DNA from: an uncultured Verrucomicrobiales bacterium
Lineage (GTDB): Bacteria; Verrucomicrobiota; Verrucomicrobiia; Verrucomicrobiales; Akkermansiaceae
Assembly: GCA_937905985.1 (NCBI GenBank)
Contig: CALCWC010000108.1
Coordinates: 1-64,000 of the forward strand
Direction: 5' to 3'
Length of the DNA stretch: 64,000 nucleotides
Both the position numbers and the translations under genes were made by a program. Position 1 is the stretch's first letter; each line of letters starts with the position of its first letter. The notes under the pieces were generated by a model that saw only the letters and a program-made list of their open reading frames with translations, made no database searches and was not told where the DNA came from. Shown here piece by piece: positions 63,174 to 64,000 of this stretch.

Positions 63174-64000
63174 TCAGTCCCACTCCCTATCCAGCGCATC
63201 CAGCACGTCCCCGCCCAGCGGGGGCTGGCTGGATGCCGCGGCGCATTCATCCAGCTGGGTGACGCGGCGCGCGCCGATGAGCACGCTGGTGAGACCGGGG
63301 CGGGAGAGCAGCCAGCGCAGCGCCAGCTGGGTGGGCGGTATGCCTGCACGTTTGGCGATATCCACAACACGCTGCACCCTGACATCGTTCTGCCGTGCGC
63401 GCTCCGGGTTCAGGAAGACGGAATTGTCGCGCACGGCGCGTGAATCCGCGGGCAGGGCGCTGTTCAGGTATTTCCCGGTGAGCACGCCCTGCGCCAGCGG
63501 GGAAAAGGCAATGGAGCCGGTCCCCTGCCGCACGGCCTCCGCCAGGCGGGATGCTCCCGGCTCGCGGTCGATGAGGTTCATGCGGAACTGGTGCAACAGG
63601 CAGGGTACATGCGCCTCCCGCAGCATGGCGCAGGCTTGCGCATACAGCTCCGGCGGGTAGTTGGAGAGCCCCGCGTACAGGGCCTTGCCGCTGCGGACGA
63701 TGTCGATGAGCGCCTGCATGGTTTCCTCCAGCGGAGTTTCCGGGTCCGGACGGTGGTGGTAGAACACGTCCACGTAATCCAGCTTCAGGCGGCGCAGACT
63801 CTGGTTCAAGCTGGCTACCAGGTACTTGCGGGAGCCCCAGTCCCCGTACGGGCCGCCCCACATCAGGTAGCCGGCCTTGGTGGAAATGAACATTTCATCG
63901 CGGTGCGCGGAGAATTCCCCCTGCAGCAGGTTGCCGAACCGCTCCTCCGCCGCACCGGGAGGCGGGCCGTAGTTGTTGGCCAAATCGAAGTGGCACACGC
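63174..64000 (-). CDS. L-glyceraldehyde 3-phosphate reductase-like aldo/keto reductase (5' part cut by window)
   Basis: At least 275 residues; the N-terminus runs off the right end, with about 60-70 residues missing. Aldo/keto reductase fold of the YghZ subgroup: HFDLANNYGPPPG (catalytic Tyr in NNYG), the STKAGYLMW block (catalytic Lys), DVFYHHRPD (catalytic His region), SPLAQGVLTGKYL, and the C-terminal SVLIGARRVTQL NADPH site. YghZ reduces L-glyceraldehyde 3-phosphate and other aldehydes. The beta-subunit-like K+ channel proteins are related, but the GPYGDWGSRKY motif marks the YghZ type. Confidence 0.87.
   Translation of the reverse strand, partial: VCHFDLANNYGPPPGAAEERFGNLLQGEFSAHRDEMFISTKAGYLMWGGPYGDWGSRKYLVASLNQSLRRLKLDYVDVFYHHRPDPETPLEETMQALIDIVRSGKALYAGLSNYPPELYAQACAMLREAHVPCLLHQFRMNLIDREPGASRLAEAVRQGTGSIAFSPLAQGVLTGKYLNSALPADSRAVRDNSVFLNPERARQNDVRVQRVVDIAKRAGIPPTQLALRWLLSRPGLTSVLIGARRVTQLDECAAASSQPPLGGDVLDALDREWD

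Noticed and set aside
1..64000. CRISPR arrays, insertion sequences, prophage genes
   Set aside because: No regularly spaced direct repeats with unique spacers, no transposase or integrase motifs, and no phage structural genes were seen. The only tandem repeats are the 7-base units reported above.

Overview
The window is dense, GC-rich bacterial chromosome (52 protein genes, no rRNA, no tRNA that I can recognise, no insertion sequence, no CRISPR). Gene content points to Verrucomicrobiota, most likely an Akkermansia-like mucin-associated lineage. The pointers are two GH109 alpha-N-acetylgalactosaminidase-type proteins next to each other, class I fumarase, a verrucomicrobial-looking set of exported unknowns and lipoproteins, and a GH36 alpha-galactosidase. 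The phylum call is inference from gene content; I could not run a search.

Layout. 1-4.8 kb: nadB, an exported double-psi-barrel-like protein, and a two-gene unit made of a HAD-FolB fusion and a membrane-anchored PIN protein. 4.9-11 kb: a basic conserved unknown, then a run holding two RlmI/RlmK-like rRNA methyltransferases, a CPA2 antiporter and SufE. 11-17.6 kb: mutY and sulP on the minus strand, then a large SNF2 ATPase. 17.7-24.3 kb: fumarase, a lipid cluster (cdsA, diacylglycerol kinase-like, EptA-like transferase) and pgk. 24.4-25.96 kb: a three-gene HipBST-type toxin-antitoxin locus with paired operator-like repeats. 26-32.1 kb: kbl, an outer-membrane protein, and a divergent GH109 / acetyltransferase / GH109 group. 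32.2-41 kb: dynamin-like GTPase, rarA, a lipoprotein, an ankyrin lipoprotein, and a corA-argB-nadK operon. 41-46 kb: lipoprotein, orphan parB, M28 peptidase/cyclase, and a secreted protein built of four repeats. 46-53 kb: SGNH hydrolase, MarR, fabI, and a BI-1 / R3H / TPR-like / GH36 operon. 53-64 kb: a CoaE-Rho fusion, a DEAD-box helicase, two linked exported proteins (one with a transglutaminase-like core plus discoidin-like tail), PP2C, superoxide dismutase, an HdeD-like protein and a truncated aldo/keto reductase.

Expression signals are unusually readable. Many genes have TTGACA-like and TAGAAT-like boxes about 17 bases apart, with the start codon only 5-9 bases after the -10 box. This predicts leaderless or nearly leaderless mRNAs for at least twelve genes and it settles two GTG starts. 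Several Rho-independent terminators are clear.

Most worth a second look: the HAD-FolB and CoaE-Rho fusions, a dispersed intergenic element (GC hairpin plus 7-base tandem repeats) seen four times, a nearly shared promoter-leader region in front of two otherwise unrelated exported proteins, and the HipBST locus.
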